DNA of 64,000 bases, taken from NCBI RefSeq assembly GCF_000831385.1, contig NZ_AP014548.1, forward strand, positions 1,328,501 to 1,392,500. Direction: 5' to 3'. Every line of letters starts with the position of its first letter. Position 1 is the first letter of the stretch. The notes beneath the pieces were generated by a model, which saw nothing but the letters and a program-made list of their open reading frames with translations, was not told the origin of the DNA and did no database searches. The position numbers and the translations under genes are program-made. Positions 52,789-63,447 of the stretch are shown here, piece after piece. The stretch is from Nonlabens marinus S1-08 (GTDB taxonomy: Bacteria > Bacteroidota > Bacteroidia > Flavobacteriales > Flavobacteriaceae).

Positions 52789-54300
52789 TTAGATGAGTGA
52801 ACTTTGTGTCATTTCTGCTGGCTGTTCAACGCCTATCAATTTCAAAATAGTAGGTGCAATATCGCCTAAAACTCCAGACCTTATCTCTTTGATATCTCGG
52901 TCTACCAAAATTAAAGGTACTGGATTTGTCGTGTGTGCGGTATTAACGCTTCCATCTGGATTGAGCATCACTTCACAATTTCCATGATCTGCGATGACTA
53001 GTATCGTGTAATTGTTTTCTAAGGCGGCGTCAATGACTTGTTGCGCCGCGTGATCTACGGCTTCACATGCCGCCACTGCTGCTTCCATGCTTCCAGTATG
53101 GCCTACCATATCTGGATTAGCAAAGTTAAGGCAGACAAAGTCGGCTTCTTGTTTATGGAGCTCTGGTATGATCTTTCCTGAAACACAATCAATAGACATT
53201 TCTGGTTGTAAATCATAGGTCGCCACTTTAGGAGAATTGCACATCAAACGTTCTTCACCTTCAGATGCAACTTCCTCGCCACCATTAAAGAAAAAGGTGA
53301 CATGTGGATATTTCTCCGTTTCTGCGATGCGTATTTGTTTTTTGCCAGCTTTAGAGAGAACTTCTCCTAGTGTATTTTTTAGATTGGGTTTCTCAAAAAT
53401 GACATTGATGTTTTTGAAGTTGTCATCATATTTGGTCATCGTTACATAATACAAATCCAATTTATGGCAATTTTGCTCGTGAAAATCACGCTGGCATAAC
53501 ATGTCAGTCAATTCACGGCCACGATCTGTGCGGTAATTGAAAAAGATGACGACATCACCAGACTCAATAGTCGCCACGGGCTCATGACCATTCATGGCAA
53601 CAATCGGTTCCAGAAACTCATCCGTCAACCCAGCCGCATAACTTTCATTAATCGCAGCTACTACATCATGTGATGGAGCGCCTATTCCTTCCACCAGTAG
53701 TTGATAGGCTTTAGCAACTCGTTCCCAGCGCTGGTCGCGATCCATGGAGTAATACCTGCCTATGACACTGGCGATTTGAGCAGGAGTTTTAGCAATGTGT
53801 TGTTCTAACTCCTCTAGAAATCCAGCACCTGATTTTGGGTCTACATCTCGCCCATCAGTAAAGGCGTGAATGAATACATCTTCTAAGCCACTGTCTAGAG
53901 CAACATCTATCAAGGCTTTCAAGTGATTGATATGTGCATGAACGCCACCATCAGATACTAATCCTGCAAAGTGGACTTTTCTGCTGTTCGCTTTCGCGAA
54001 AGCGAAGGCATCCACAAGTACTTGCTCATCTTTAAGTGTATTTTCCCGTACGGCTTTATTGATTTTGGCAAGGTCTTGATAGACAATGCGACCAGCGCCA
54101 AGATTCATATGACCTACCTCGCTGTTTCCCATCTGTCCATCAGGCAATCCCACGTGTTCACCGTCCGTACGTAAAGTGGCGTTTGGGTATTTCTCGTAAA
54201 GACTGTCTATGTATGGCGTGTTTGCCTGTGCGATCGCGCTGACTTTAGGGTCTTGGGTAATTCCCCAACCGTCCAAAATCATCAACATGGTTTTCTTATT
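52789..54300 (-). CDS. gpmI: 2,3-bisphosphoglycerate-independent phosphoglycerate mutase
   Basis: A 503-residue Mn2+-dependent alkaline-phosphatase-fold enzyme of glycolysis. Marks: MILDGWGI, MGNSEVGHMNLGAGRIVYQDL with the catalytic Ser, VSDGGVHAHINHL, FTDGRDVDPKSGAGFL, and the C-terminal CLNFANPDMVGHTG and VIADHGNCE metal ligands. I chose the TTG at 54300 (NKKTMLMILDGWG follows); ATG alternatives truncate the N-terminus. The palindrome codes for AFAKA in DAFAFAKANSRKVHF, seemingly without a length change compared with relatives as I recall them. Confidence 0.95.
   Translation of the reverse strand, partial: NKKTMLMILDGWGITQDPKVSAIAQANTPYIDSLYEKYPNATLRTDGEHVGLPDGQMGNSEVGHMNLGAGRIVYQDLAKINKAVRENTLKDEQVLVDAFAFAKANSRKVHFAGLVSDGGVHAHINHLKALIDVALDSGLEDVFIHAFTDGRDVDPKSGAGFLEELEQHIAKTPAQIASVIGRYYSMDRDQRWERVAKAYQLLVEGIGAPSHDVVAAINESYAAGLTDEFLEPIVAMNGHEPVATIESGDVVIFFNYRTDRGRELTDMLCQRDFHEQNCHKLDLYYVTMTKYDDNFKNINVIFEKPNLKNTLGEVLSKAGKKQIRIAETEKYPHVTFFFNGGEEVASEGEERLMCNSPKVATYDLQPEMSIDCVSGKIIPELHKQEADFVCLNFANPDMVGHTGSMEAAVAACEAVDHAAQQVIDAALENNYTILVIADHGNCEVMLNPDGSVNTAHTTNPVPLILVDRDIKEIRSGVLGDIAPTILKLIGVEQPAEMTQSSLI
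53990..54003. repeat. Dispersed palindrome core, inside gpmI
   Basis: Exact core, read on the minus strand as AFAKA. Confidence 0.9.
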
Positions 54301-54363
54301 CAATGGAATGGTTTTAAACAAATAAAGGTAAGCAATCGCAGATTTGCGAGTGATAAAATCGAC

Positions 54364-55581
54364 TTAAGATTGCGCAATCGCCTGCGCCACCATCCAGCCA
54401 CCCGTCCAGGCATTCTGAAAATTGAAGCCGCCGGTAATTGCATCAATATTCAAAATCTCTCCAGCAAAATATAGATTCTCCTGTTTACGGGATGCAAACG
54501 TTCTAAAGTCCACTTCTTTTAAGTCAATCCCACCGGCAGTCACGAACTCTTCTTTGAAAGTGCTTTTTCCATCAATCTTGAAAACGCTTGCAGTAAGTAG
54601 GCTAGATAGATCTTTTAAGGTCTGGTTGGAGCAATCCTGCCAGGTCTTGTCTTGAAGCTCTGCCGCTTCCACTAAATAACTCCAAAGACGTTTTGGGATC
54701 TCATACAATCGATCGTTAGAGATTTGTTTTTTGCTATCGTCGCGTTTGGCTAGGAGCATTTCATAACAGTCATCAGTCGATAAATGGTTGAGCCAATTGA
54801 TAACCAAATCAAACTTATACCCTGAACTGTTCAGTTCCACGGCGCCCCATGCGCTCATTTTTAAAATGGCTGGTCCTGAAAAACCCCAGTGGGTAATTAG
54901 TAAAGGTCCTTGAGATTCTAACTTCAATTGCGGAATCTCTACTCGAGCTTCCAACGCGATTCCAGCCAATTCAGTTATTGCCTTATCTACTATATTAAAA
55001 GTAAATAGGGATGGGACGGCATCAGCAATCGTATGATTTAAGGTCTTCATCAGCTCCCAAATCTTAGGGCTGCTGCCTGCGGTCACCACCAGATGGTCGC
55101 AAGCGAATTCATCAGTTTTGGTAACGACTTTCCACTGATCTCCACGTTCAATGGAGGCTACATTTTGAGAAGTCTGGACATCAATATTATATTTCTCGGT
55201 CAACTTCAAAAAGCAATCAATGATCGTTTGGGAAGAATCGGTGATGGGAAACATGCGGCCATCATCCTCAATCTTGAGTTCTACGCCATGGTTAGAGAAC
55301 CACTCTATAGTATCGCCTGTCATAAACTTATGAAATGGCCCGAGCAATTCTTTCTCCCCACGCGGATAATTTCCCGTCAACGGCCGCGGGTCAAATTCGG
55401 CATGCGTGACGTTGCAACGACCTCCACCTGAAATGCGTACTTTTTGAAGGACGTCTTTTCCACGTTCCAAAATGGTAATGGAAAGATCAGGGCGTTGTTC
55501 TGCTAGATTGATGGCGGTAAAGAAACCTGCAGCACCACCGCCGACTATGATCACATCTGTATTTGTATGATGTGGCGCCAT
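54364..55581 (-). CDS. BaiN/HI0933-type flavoprotein (NAD(P)/FAD-dependent oxidoreductase)
   Basis: A 405-residue flavoprotein of the YhiN/HI0933 family: VIVGGGAAGFFTAINLAE (FAD motif), KVRISGGGRCNVTHAEFDP, the FSNHGVELKIEDDGRMFP segment, and the C-terminal LYFAGEILNIDAITGGFNFQNAWTGGW. Reaction unknown here; one gut homologue reduces bile-acid intermediates. Its ATG overlaps the kmo stop by one base (TAATG), so it is translated with the kynurenine genes, though its role with them is unclear. Confidence 0.9.
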   Translation of the reverse strand: MAPHHTNTDVIIVGGGAAGFFTAINLAEQRPDLSITILERGKDVLQKVRISGGGRCNVTHAEFDPRPLTGNYPRGEKELLGPFHKFMTGDTIEWFSNHGVELKIEDDGRMFPITDSSQTIIDCFLKLTEKYNIDVQTSQNVASIERGDQWKVVTKTDEFACDHLVVTAGSSPKIWELMKTLNHTIADAVPSLFTFNIVDKAITELAGIALEARVEIPQLKLESQGPLLITHWGFSGPAILKMSAWGAVELNSSGYKFDLVINWLNHLSTDDCYEMLLAKRDDSKKQISNDRLYEIPKRLWSYLVEAAELQDKTWQDCSNQTLKDLSSLLTASVFKIDGKSTFKEEFVTAGGIDLKEVDFRTFASRKQENLYFAGEILNIDAITGGFNFQNAWTGGWMVAQAIAQS

Positions 55582-56975
55582 TAATTCCTATGCCAAATAA
55601 CTTCAGCTGTCTTTTTATTAATTGCTTTCAACAAACTTTCGGCGCTGTCCTCGACTTTGATGTCGCCATTGTTGATCAGCCACAAGATCGCCTTGTCTTG
55701 CGCGCGGCCCTTCATCATGGCTTCCCGATAACCCATTCCTTCCGGAGGGAAGGTGACTAGTGAATATTTTGAAGAGTATTCCGCTTTCGCGAAAGCAGAC
55801 TCGAGTTTCATCTCTATCGCACGCTTGATCTGGAAATCTGGATGCGAAACGCTGTCGCGCATCTCTACAAAATTGTCCAACGCAAGGTCTGCAATAGCAT
55901 CCGTATCTGGTTTGCGCTCCACAGAAAATCGCTTCATCGCTTCTTCCCAAGTATCGCATTCATCTAGAATTTTATCGAAGACTAAAACATCTTCAAAGCC
56001 TGCGTTCATCCCTTGTCCATAAAATGGAACAATAGCGTGACTGGCGTCGCCCATCATGAGCACCTTGCCATAGGCGGTCCATGGCGAACAACGTACGGTT
56101 CCTAATGGTGGGGTGGGGTTTGCTTGATATTGTTTTACCAAGTCTGGAATTTCAGCGAGGACATCGGGAAATTCTTCTTTGAAAAAATCGAGAATTTGGT
56201 TTTCTGTCTGAATCTTTTCAAAACTGCGCTCCCCTTCCTTAAACTGCATGAATAAGGTCATGGTAAAACTACCATCACGATTAGGTAAGGCTATCAACAT
56301 AAATCCTCCACGCGGCCAGATGTGAAGGGCATGTTTGTCGATACGCCATCCACCATTAGCTGCTGGGGGCATGTTAAGCTCCTTGTAGGCGTGAGGCAAC
56401 CATTTAGTACTATAAGAGAAATAAAAGTCCCGCTGTCGCGCCATCGCCTGGCGTACTTTAGAGCCTGCGCCATCGGTTCCTAGTAAGATGTCAGGGTTCC
56501 ATTGCTGGATCTCCTCACTTTCGGAGTCTTTATATTCTATACTTCCATTCTTCACGTCAACACTCACGACTTCATCGTTGAAATCGATTTGTACTTGATC
56601 ATACTCATCAGCCTTGTCCAGTAATAGCTTGTTGAGGTCTTCTCTAGAGATGGAATTGATATAATCTTCCTCACGGCCACTGTAGTTTGAGGTAAGAACC
56701 TTCCCATTTTTAGGATGAATCATTCGCGCCTTCATAGGAATGCACAAATCCTTCACTTTGTCGCCCAGTCCAACCATTTTTAAAGCATTCAAACCGCGAT
56801 CTGACAAGGCTAAATTGATAGAGCGTCCTGCATCTATAATTTTATCTCGCATGTCTGGACGCTTCTCCAGTACATTGACATTATAACCACGCTGCGCCAA
56901 TCGCAAGCCCAATAAAGAGCCACATAATCCTGCTCCTGTGATCAGGATGTTGGTTTGTTTATTGGATACTTTCAT
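55581..56975 (-). CDS. kmo: Kynurenine 3-monooxygenase
   Basis: A 464-residue FAD monooxygenase that makes 3-hydroxykynurenine with NADPH and O2. Marks: ITGAGLCGSLLGLRLAQRGY (FAD), RSINLALSDRGLNALK, SISREDLNKLL, GTDGAGSKVRQ and MGDASHAIVPFYGQGMNAGFED. The palindrome codes for AFAKA in the C-terminal region. No clear membrane anchor at the C-terminus. It follows kynU after 22 bases. Confidence 0.95.
   Translation of the reverse strand: MKVSNKQTNILITGAGLCGSLLGLRLAQRGYNVNVLEKRPDMRDKIIDAGRSINLALSDRGLNALKMVGLGDKVKDLCIPMKARMIHPKNGKVLTSNYSGREEDYINSISREDLNKLLLDKADEYDQVQIDFNDEVVSVDVKNGSIEYKDSESEEIQQWNPDILLGTDGAGSKVRQAMARQRDFYFSYSTKWLPHAYKELNMPPAANGGWRIDKHALHIWPRGGFMLIALPNRDGSFTMTLFMQFKEGERSFEKIQTENQILDFFKEEFPDVLAEIPDLVKQYQANPTPPLGTVRCSPWTAYGKVLMMGDASHAIVPFYGQGMNAGFEDVLVFDKILDECDTWEEAMKRFSVERKPDTDAIADLALDNFVEMRDSVSHPDFQIKRAIEMKLESAFAKAEYSSKYSLVTFPPEGMGYREAMMKGRAQDKAILWLINNGDIKVEDSAESLLKAINKKTAEVIWHRN
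55783..55796. repeat. Dispersed palindrome core, inside kmo
   Basis: Exact core, read on the minus strand as AFAKA. Confidence 0.9.
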
Positions 56976-56997
56976 GCAATAGGTACTAATAGATAAT

Positions 56998-58260
56998 TTA
57001 CATTTCGGAACTTAGGATCTGGACAAAATTCCAGCAATCCATATAGGAATTGTATAATGGGGTAGGAGCTACTCGTATCACATCTGGTTCTCGCCAGTCT
57101 GCTATTACTCCTTTGTTGCTAATCGCTTCAAATAAGCTTTTGTCTGCATTCTTTACTGCCAGTGATAATTGGCAACCACGATCCTTAGGATTTTTAGGAG
57201 TGATGATTTTGATGTGATCTCCTTCTATATTATGAACTAAAAACTCAAGGTAATTGGTCAGATCCTTTGATTTGGCAAGCAAATTTTGAAAACCAGCTTC
57301 CATAAATAAATCCATACTAGCTCGAATTGGTGCCATGCTTAAGATAGGAGCATTGCTTTGTTGCCAGCCTTCAGCACCATATATAGCGTCAAACTTTGGA
57401 TCCATCAAGAATCGTTCTTCTTTATTATGACCCCACCAGCCCGCCATGCGATCAAGTGTATTATTGTCTGCGTGCCTTTCGTGAACAAAGCAACCTGCAA
57501 TGCTTCCCGGGCCTGAGTTCATATACTTATAAGTACACCATACGGCAAAATCAGCACCGCTGTTATGTAAATCTAGATCTACATTCCCTGCACCGTGAGC
57601 ACAATCAAATCCAACCATCGCACCATGGGAGTGACCCAGTTCTGTAATCTTCTTTAGATCAAAAAACTGACCCGTGTAGTAGTTAATAGACGCAATCATG
57701 ACCAGTGCAATCTCATCCCCATGTTGTTGAAAAATCGTTTGGAGGTCTTCTATCTCTAAGGTATTGCTCTCTGGACGTGGCTGCCATAAAATAATGTCTT
57801 CTTTAGGATTGCCACCATGCCATTTGATCTGGCTGTCTACCGCATAGGTATCGCTAGGAAACGCATCGGCTTCCATTATAATTTTGCGACGTTTACCTGA
57901 TGGTTTGTAAAAGCTGACCATCATGAAGTGTAGATTAGGCGTCAATGTATTCATGACCACCACTTCATGTGGCTTAGCACCTACAACCTCAGCCATAGGC
58001 TCTGTTAAAAACTCATGGTATCGCGTCCATGGAAATGTCTTGTCAAAATGACCTTTCACACCTAGATCAGCCCAATCCTTAAGTTCGTCTTGTACAAACT
58101 GCGCTGCTTTTTTAGGTTGAAGCCCTAGGGAATTACCACATAAGTAAATGCTTTCGCTGCCGTCCGTATGCTTTGGAATGTGAAAGCTTTCGCGAAAGCG
58201 AGATAAACCATCTGCAGCATCCAGTGATTGAGCATATTCTTTGGTTGGTTCGAAACCCAT
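56998..58260 (-). CDS. kynU: Kynureninase
   Basis: A 420-residue PLP enzyme that hydrolyses kynurenine or 3-hydroxykynurenine to anthranilate or 3-hydroxyanthranilate and alanine. Marks: YLCGNSLGLQPKKAA, MNTLTPNLHFMM, GFDCAHGAGNVDLDLH, WCTYKYMNSGPGSIAG with the PLP Lys, and GWWGHNKEERF. The palindrome codes for RFRES near the N-terminus (LSRFRESFHIP), which is normally RFHIP-like. First enzyme gene of kynU-kmo; the upstream lipoprotein gene stops one base before its ATG. Confidence 0.95.
   Translation of the reverse strand: MGFEPTKEYAQSLDAADGLSRFRESFHIPKHTDGSESIYLCGNSLGLQPKKAAQFVQDELKDWADLGVKGHFDKTFPWTRYHEFLTEPMAEVVGAKPHEVVVMNTLTPNLHFMMVSFYKPSGKRRKIIMEADAFPSDTYAVDSQIKWHGGNPKEDIILWQPRPESNTLEIEDLQTIFQQHGDEIALVMIASINYYTGQFFDLKKITELGHSHGAMVGFDCAHGAGNVDLDLHNSGADFAVWCTYKYMNSGPGSIAGCFVHERHADNNTLDRMAGWWGHNKEERFLMDPKFDAIYGAEGWQQSNAPILSMAPIRASMDLFMEAGFQNLLAKSKDLTNYLEFLVHNIEGDHIKIITPKNPKDRGCQLSLAVKNADKSLFEAISNKGVIADWREPDVIRVAPTPLYNSYMDCWNFVQILSSEM
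58186..58199. repeat. Dispersed palindrome core, inside kynU
   Basis: Exact core, read on the minus strand as RFRES close to the N-terminus. Confidence 0.9.
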
Positions 58261-58261
58261 A

Positions 58262-58918
58262 TTATTGTTTTGTAACGTTGACGTCTGTAAAATAAATATT
58301 CAACGCGCCATCTGGAGTGCGATGATTGGTGGCTATTTTAATCCCTTGATAATCGTTATAATCTTCGAATGATGTGGTCATGGCTGGATTAGTCTCTCCT
58401 TTAGGATAGTACATCCATTTGGTAATCATTCCATTATTATCGATAACCATATCATAGCGATCTCCAGGCGTGTAACCATCGTTACCTGTGTATTGAACTT
58501 GTACCATGTCTCCTTCAGTAGACTCTGGATAGGTGATTTCCTTACCTGTATCCCAGGCCAATTTAAATTGAGGAACCAACCAGTACACATCGTTTATAAA
58601 GGCACGGTCAGCACTTACTGCTAGACTGTCTAATTGTTGATTGCGATTATAGGAAACCGTATCTGTGGCTGTGGTTAGAGTAACCTGATCAGTTTGCGGG
58701 TTCCATTGCCACTGGCGCGATGCCATTTTCTCGCCATTACGTTCTATATTAAAGGTAAAGTCCAGTTGCTTTACGTCACTCCATTGGTCAAGACCACTAT
58801 TTTGAGCCACTTGCATGGCAAGTTCCGGAGTCTCTTCAACGATTACTTCTTTTGATTCTTCTTGTTTACAAGAGATCATCGCTACTGCGATGGCGGAAAG
58901 GAGGATGTACTTGTTCAT
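58262..58918 (-). CDS. Conserved flavobacterial lipoprotein at the head of the kynurenine operon
   Basis: A 218-residue lipoprotein (LSAIAVAMISC lipobox, Cys17) with an acidic linker. The beta-rich mature part has LDFTFNIERNGEKMASRQWQWNP, NDVYWLVPQFKLAWDTG and DYNDYQGIKIATNHRTPDG, a pattern of flavobacterial DUF6503-like lipoproteins (weak recollection). It is translationally linked to kynU by one base of spacing. It may bind a ligand or simply share the promoter. A TATTTTTG box is at 58947-58954. Confidence 0.75.
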   Translation of the reverse strand: MNKYILLSAIAVAMISCKQEESKEVIVEETPELAMQVAQNSGLDQWSDVKQLDFTFNIERNGEKMASRQWQWNPQTDQVTLTTATDTVSYNRNQQLDSLAVSADRAFINDVYWLVPQFKLAWDTGKEITYPESTEGDMVQVQYTGNDGYTPGDRYDMVIDNNGMITKWMYYPKGETNPAMTTSFEDYNDYQGIKIATNHRTPDGALNIYFTDVNVTKQ

Positions 58919-58946
58919 AGGTAATGGGTTGTTGTGTTATAGAGTT

Positions 58947-58954
58947 CAAAAATA
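58947..58954 (-). promoter_or_regulatory. Candidate -7 box TATTTTTG for the kynurenine operon
   Basis: TAnnTTTG on the minus strand, 28 bases before the lipoprotein ATG. Confidence 0.55.
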
Positions 58955-59020
58955 CGATTTATAGGTCGGTATGAAATTGTAAAGCTTTGTGAATATGGAC
59001 GTCGTGATACGATTCAAAAG

Positions 59021-59028
59021 TACCTTTG
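59021..59028 (+). promoter_or_regulatory. Candidate -7 box TACCTTTG for the MFS exporter gene
   Basis: Exact TAnnTTTG, ending four bases before the GTG start at 59033; a third case of a start codon at the probable transcription start. Confidence 0.55.
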
Positions 59029-59032
59029 CAGT

Positions 59033-60313
59033 GTGAGAAAGAGAAAGGTACAACGCGATATTAGCAACCGTAGAAAAAATGTCATCATATTGCTGCTAGG
59101 GACATTGATTGCTATTGGCCCATTTTCAATTGATACTTATTTACCTGCTTTTAAGCAAATAGCCGGAGATTTCGGTGTTGAGACCAGTGCTATAGGACTT
59201 ACGCTAACTACTTATTTTATTGGAATAGGGTTGGGCCAATTGGCATATGGTCCATTAATGGATAAATACGGTCGTAGAAAACCATTGATAGTAGGGTTGA
59301 CTCTATATATACTTATGAGTATTCTTTGTGGTATCGCTTGGAATTTGTGGTCATTAGCCTTCTTCCGATTCTTTATGGCATTAGGCGGTTGTGCAGGAAT
59401 GGTCGCTAGTAAGGCAGTAGTTAGAGATTACTTTGATAAGGATAAGGTGGCAGATGTATTGAGTACCTTAATGTTAATCATGGGAGTCGCTCCTATTATA
59501 GCACCTACAGTGGGCGGTTTTATAATTACAACTTTTCACTGGGAAGTAGTTTTCTTTTCTCTTGCTGGTTTCGCAGCTTTTATGCTGTTCAATGTGGTGT
59601 ATGTGCTTCCAGAGAGTGCAGAGCCCAATAGGTCTACTAGTCTTCATCCTAAAAGAGTTGCTCGAGAATATTGGTCTATATATAAGAACAAAGATTTCTT
59701 TCTTTTCTCTACAACGCGCGGTTTTGCCATAGGTGCATTGTTAGCTTATGTTGCCAGTGCGCCTTTTGTGTTTATAGAGTATTTCGAGATGAGTGAAGAT
59801 ATGTTTGGATACATCTTTGGCGGCAATGCTGCAGGTCTTATTTTAGGAAGCCAATTGAACCGATTGTTTCTCAGAAGGTTTACCACGTTCCAAATCACAT
59901 TTACTATTGCAATTTTGATGGCCATTCTTACCATGGGAATCACTATTTATAGTTTCTGGATCGCTCCACAGTTCTGGGTCATCTATCCAGGCTTATTTAC
60001 GATGCTTTTTTTCATTGGTTTCCAAAATCCTAATGTTACCGCATTGAGCCTGCAACCATTTAATTTGCAGGCAGGTAGTGCGAGTGCACTTGTAGGTGCA
60101 GTAAGCATGATCTTCGGCAGCATTGCCAGCACATTGGTAGCTCAATTATTGACGGATAGTATTATGCCGCTATTGTCTATCGTGACCTTTTGTAGCATTG
60201 CAGGTTGCATCGCAGTCGTTTACTATAAGGTGCAATATGGTCGTGGGTACGCTTTCGCGAAAGCGTATTACCATCATCCTCACCGCATCAAGCAACGTCA
60301 GGAGGCAGCTTAA
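59033..60313 (+). CDS. Bcr/CflA-type multidrug efflux MFS transporter
   Basis: A 426-residue MFS exporter with 12 spans. Marks: GPFSIDTYLPAFKQIAGDFG and the MFS signature GPLMDKYGRRKPLIVGL with FFRFFMALGGCAGMVASKAVVRDYF, typical of the Bcr/CflA (DHA1) group that exports drugs or amino acids. The start is a GTG at 59033, since no ATG in frame is near; the N-terminus MRKRKVQRDISNRRKN is cationic. Near the C-terminus the palindrome codes for AFAKA in a cytoplasmic tail. Confidence 0.9.
   Translation: MRKRKVQRDISNRRKNVIILLLGTLIAIGPFSIDTYLPAFKQIAGDFGVETSAIGLTLTTYFIGIGLGQLAYGPLMDKYGRRKPLIVGLTLYILMSILCGIAWNLWSLAFFRFFMALGGCAGMVASKAVVRDYFDKDKVADVLSTLMLIMGVAPIIAPTVGGFIITTFHWEVVFFSLAGFAAFMLFNVVYVLPESAEPNRSTSLHPKRVAREYWSIYKNKDFFLFSTTRGFAIGALLAYVASAPFVFIEYFEMSEDMFGYIFGGNAAGLILGSQLNRLFLRRFTTFQITFTIAILMAILTMGITIYSFWIAPQFWVIYPGLFTMLFFIGFQNPNVTALSLQPFNLQAGSASALVGAVSMIFGSIASTLVAQLLTDSIMPLLSIVTFCSIAGCIAVVYYKVQYGRGYAFAKAYYHHPHRIKQRQEAA
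60251..60264. repeat. Dispersed palindrome core, inside the MFS gene
   Basis: Exact core, read on the plus strand as AFAKA in the C-terminal tail. Confidence 0.9.
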
Positions 60314-60350
60314 GGTATTTGAATACAGTAGAACTACCTTGAAGCAGGTA

Positions 60351-60382
60351 TTTGTTGTATGTACAAACAATTAGTAAATTTG
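60351..60382 (+). promoter_or_regulatory. Promoter of the pirin gene
   Basis: TTTG at 60351-60354, 20 bases of spacing, then TAAATTTG at 60375-60382, a full Bacteroidota-type promoter 15 bases before the ATG. Confidence 0.7.
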
Positions 60383-60396
60383 TAAGAAAGATAGCT

Positions 60397-61110
60397 ATGA
60401 AAAAGACAATTCACCCAGCAGAGAGTAGAGGTCATGCAAATCACGGATGGCTTAAAGCAAACCACAGTTTCAGCTTTGCAAGCTGGTATGATCCAGCGCG
60501 CATCCATTTTGGAGCAATTCGTGTACTCAACGATGACACTATAGCGCCAGGAGCAGGATTCCCCACTCATCCACATGACAATATGGAAATCATCACCATT
60601 CCATTATCAGGGATTTTAGAACATAAGGACAGCATGGGCAATGTTGCCCAAATAAAAACAGGAGAGGTTCAAGTGATGAGTGCCGGTACAGGAGTAACTC
60701 ATTCTGAATACAACGGTAGCCAAACGGAAGAATTAAAGTTGTTTCAAATCTGGCTGTTCCCTAATAAGAAGGATGTCACGCCTAGGTACGACGAGTTAAA
60801 ATTGAATATAGAGGATAGAAAGAATAAGTTTCAGCAAATACTTTCTCCCTCGCCAGATGATGATGGAGTTTGGATTCACCAGCAAGCATGGATGCATATG
60901 ATATCCATGGAAGCAAATACAGATAAGGTGTATCAATTCAAGTCGACTGGAAGCGGTGTTTATGTAATGGTCATTTCTGGAACTGTAGAAATCGATGGCA
61001 CAACATTAAAAGATAGGGATGCTATAGGAGTATGGGACGCAGATCAATTTAAAGTTACTTCTAAAGAATCAGCGGAGTTGTTATTGATAGAAGTGCCCAT
61101 GGAATTATAA
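60397..61110 (+). CDS. Pirin family protein
   Basis: A 237-residue bicupin. The N-terminal cupin has the pirin pattern: FASWYDPARIHFGAIRVLNDDTIAPGAGFPTHPHDNMEIIT-like with the metal ligands His, His and Glu in HPHDNMEI, then SGILEHKDSMG and MSAGTGVTHSEYN. The C-terminal cupin is shorter and lacks the metal set. Some bacterial pirins act as quercetinases; the substrate here is unknown. The ATG at 60397 fits the promoter. Confidence 0.93.
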   Translation: MKKTIHPAESRGHANHGWLKANHSFSFASWYDPARIHFGAIRVLNDDTIAPGAGFPTHPHDNMEIITIPLSGILEHKDSMGNVAQIKTGEVQVMSAGTGVTHSEYNGSQTEELKLFQIWLFPNKKDVTPRYDELKLNIEDRKNKFQQILSPSPDDDGVWIHQQAWMHMISMEANTDKVYQFKSTGSGVYVMVISGTVEIDGTTLKDRDAIGVWDADQFKVTSKESAELLLIEVPMEL

Positions 61111-61439
61111 ACCAAGTAAGCAGAATTAAGAGATGGTTTTGCCTTTGTGATTTTGTCAAGGGTGTCATGAAATTATGTTTTGTCTACAGAATTGCATGAA
61201 TTTGGTTTCGATTTCCAGAATCTCCACCCCTCGGTTTGGGTTGATTTTGATTTACAAACCCTCTCATGGTTGTATAAAATGCAGTTGATCGGATGTTGAG
61301 TTAGGGGGAGAGAGAGGTAGTTGAGATAGATTTAGAGTGAGGGACAAAAAAAGATTGTGTTTTTCAGGTGTTGTAAAATACTGGTTATTTGGGGGTTAAA
61401 AAAAAGATTGAAATTATTTCAATTTTTCTTCTAAAAAAG
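61111..61439. other. Intergenic region before the rRNA promoter
   Basis: No gene, repeat or strong hairpin seen. Near 61409-61431 ATTGAAAT and ATTTCAAT form an AT-rich inverted repeat just upstream of the promoter, which could be an activating region. Confidence 0.5.
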
Positions 61440-61472
61440 TTTGGTTGGAAAGAAAAAGGCTGCGTATATTTG
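61440..61472 (+). promoter_or_regulatory. rRNA operon promoter
   Basis: TTTG at 61440-61443, 21 bases of spacing, then TATATTTG at 61465-61472. Transcription would start near 61478, giving a leader of about 290 bases before 16S. Confidence 0.75.
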
Positions 61473-61598
61473 CACCCGCTTTGCAAGAGACGTTAAGTCA
61501 AAAACAAAGCAACGTTCATCGGAAATACTGGAAGACTGGAGTGATAGGGATCGTGAAGAGCCCGTGCTTTAAGTTCCGAGATTTAGATTTTCCGATAA

Positions 61599-61615
61599 GT
61601 TCATTGAGATATTGA
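61599..61615 (+). promoter_or_regulatory. boxA-like antitermination element in the rRNA leader
   Basis: GTTCATTGAGATATTGA; the same 17 bases with one change recur just before the 23S gene at 63797-63813. Place and sequence resemble boxA of other rRNA operons. Confidence 0.55.
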
Positions 61616-61766
61616 TTGACAGCACAAAATAAAGAACAGGTTCATTGTTTTTATTAATAATGGATCGGTAAGAAAATAATATAGTGTAAACAGACATAAA
61701 CGCCAAATGCTTGTAGATATCGTGTTATGGGAGGTCTCCCACAAGAGATCTTTTTAACAAGATTCT

Positions 61767-63289
<1,523 letters not shown>

Positions 63290-63447
63290 TGGAGTACCTG
63301 AAATAATGGTACCTAAAAACGGGAGTCTTCCATAATGCGCTACATTTATTTGGCGTGTTTGTTTATATTATTATGTATTAGTAGTAACTGTCAATCTTAT
63401 TTATAAAAAAGTCGAAAGACGTGAGATGCCTTTTGAAGGTATGTCAG

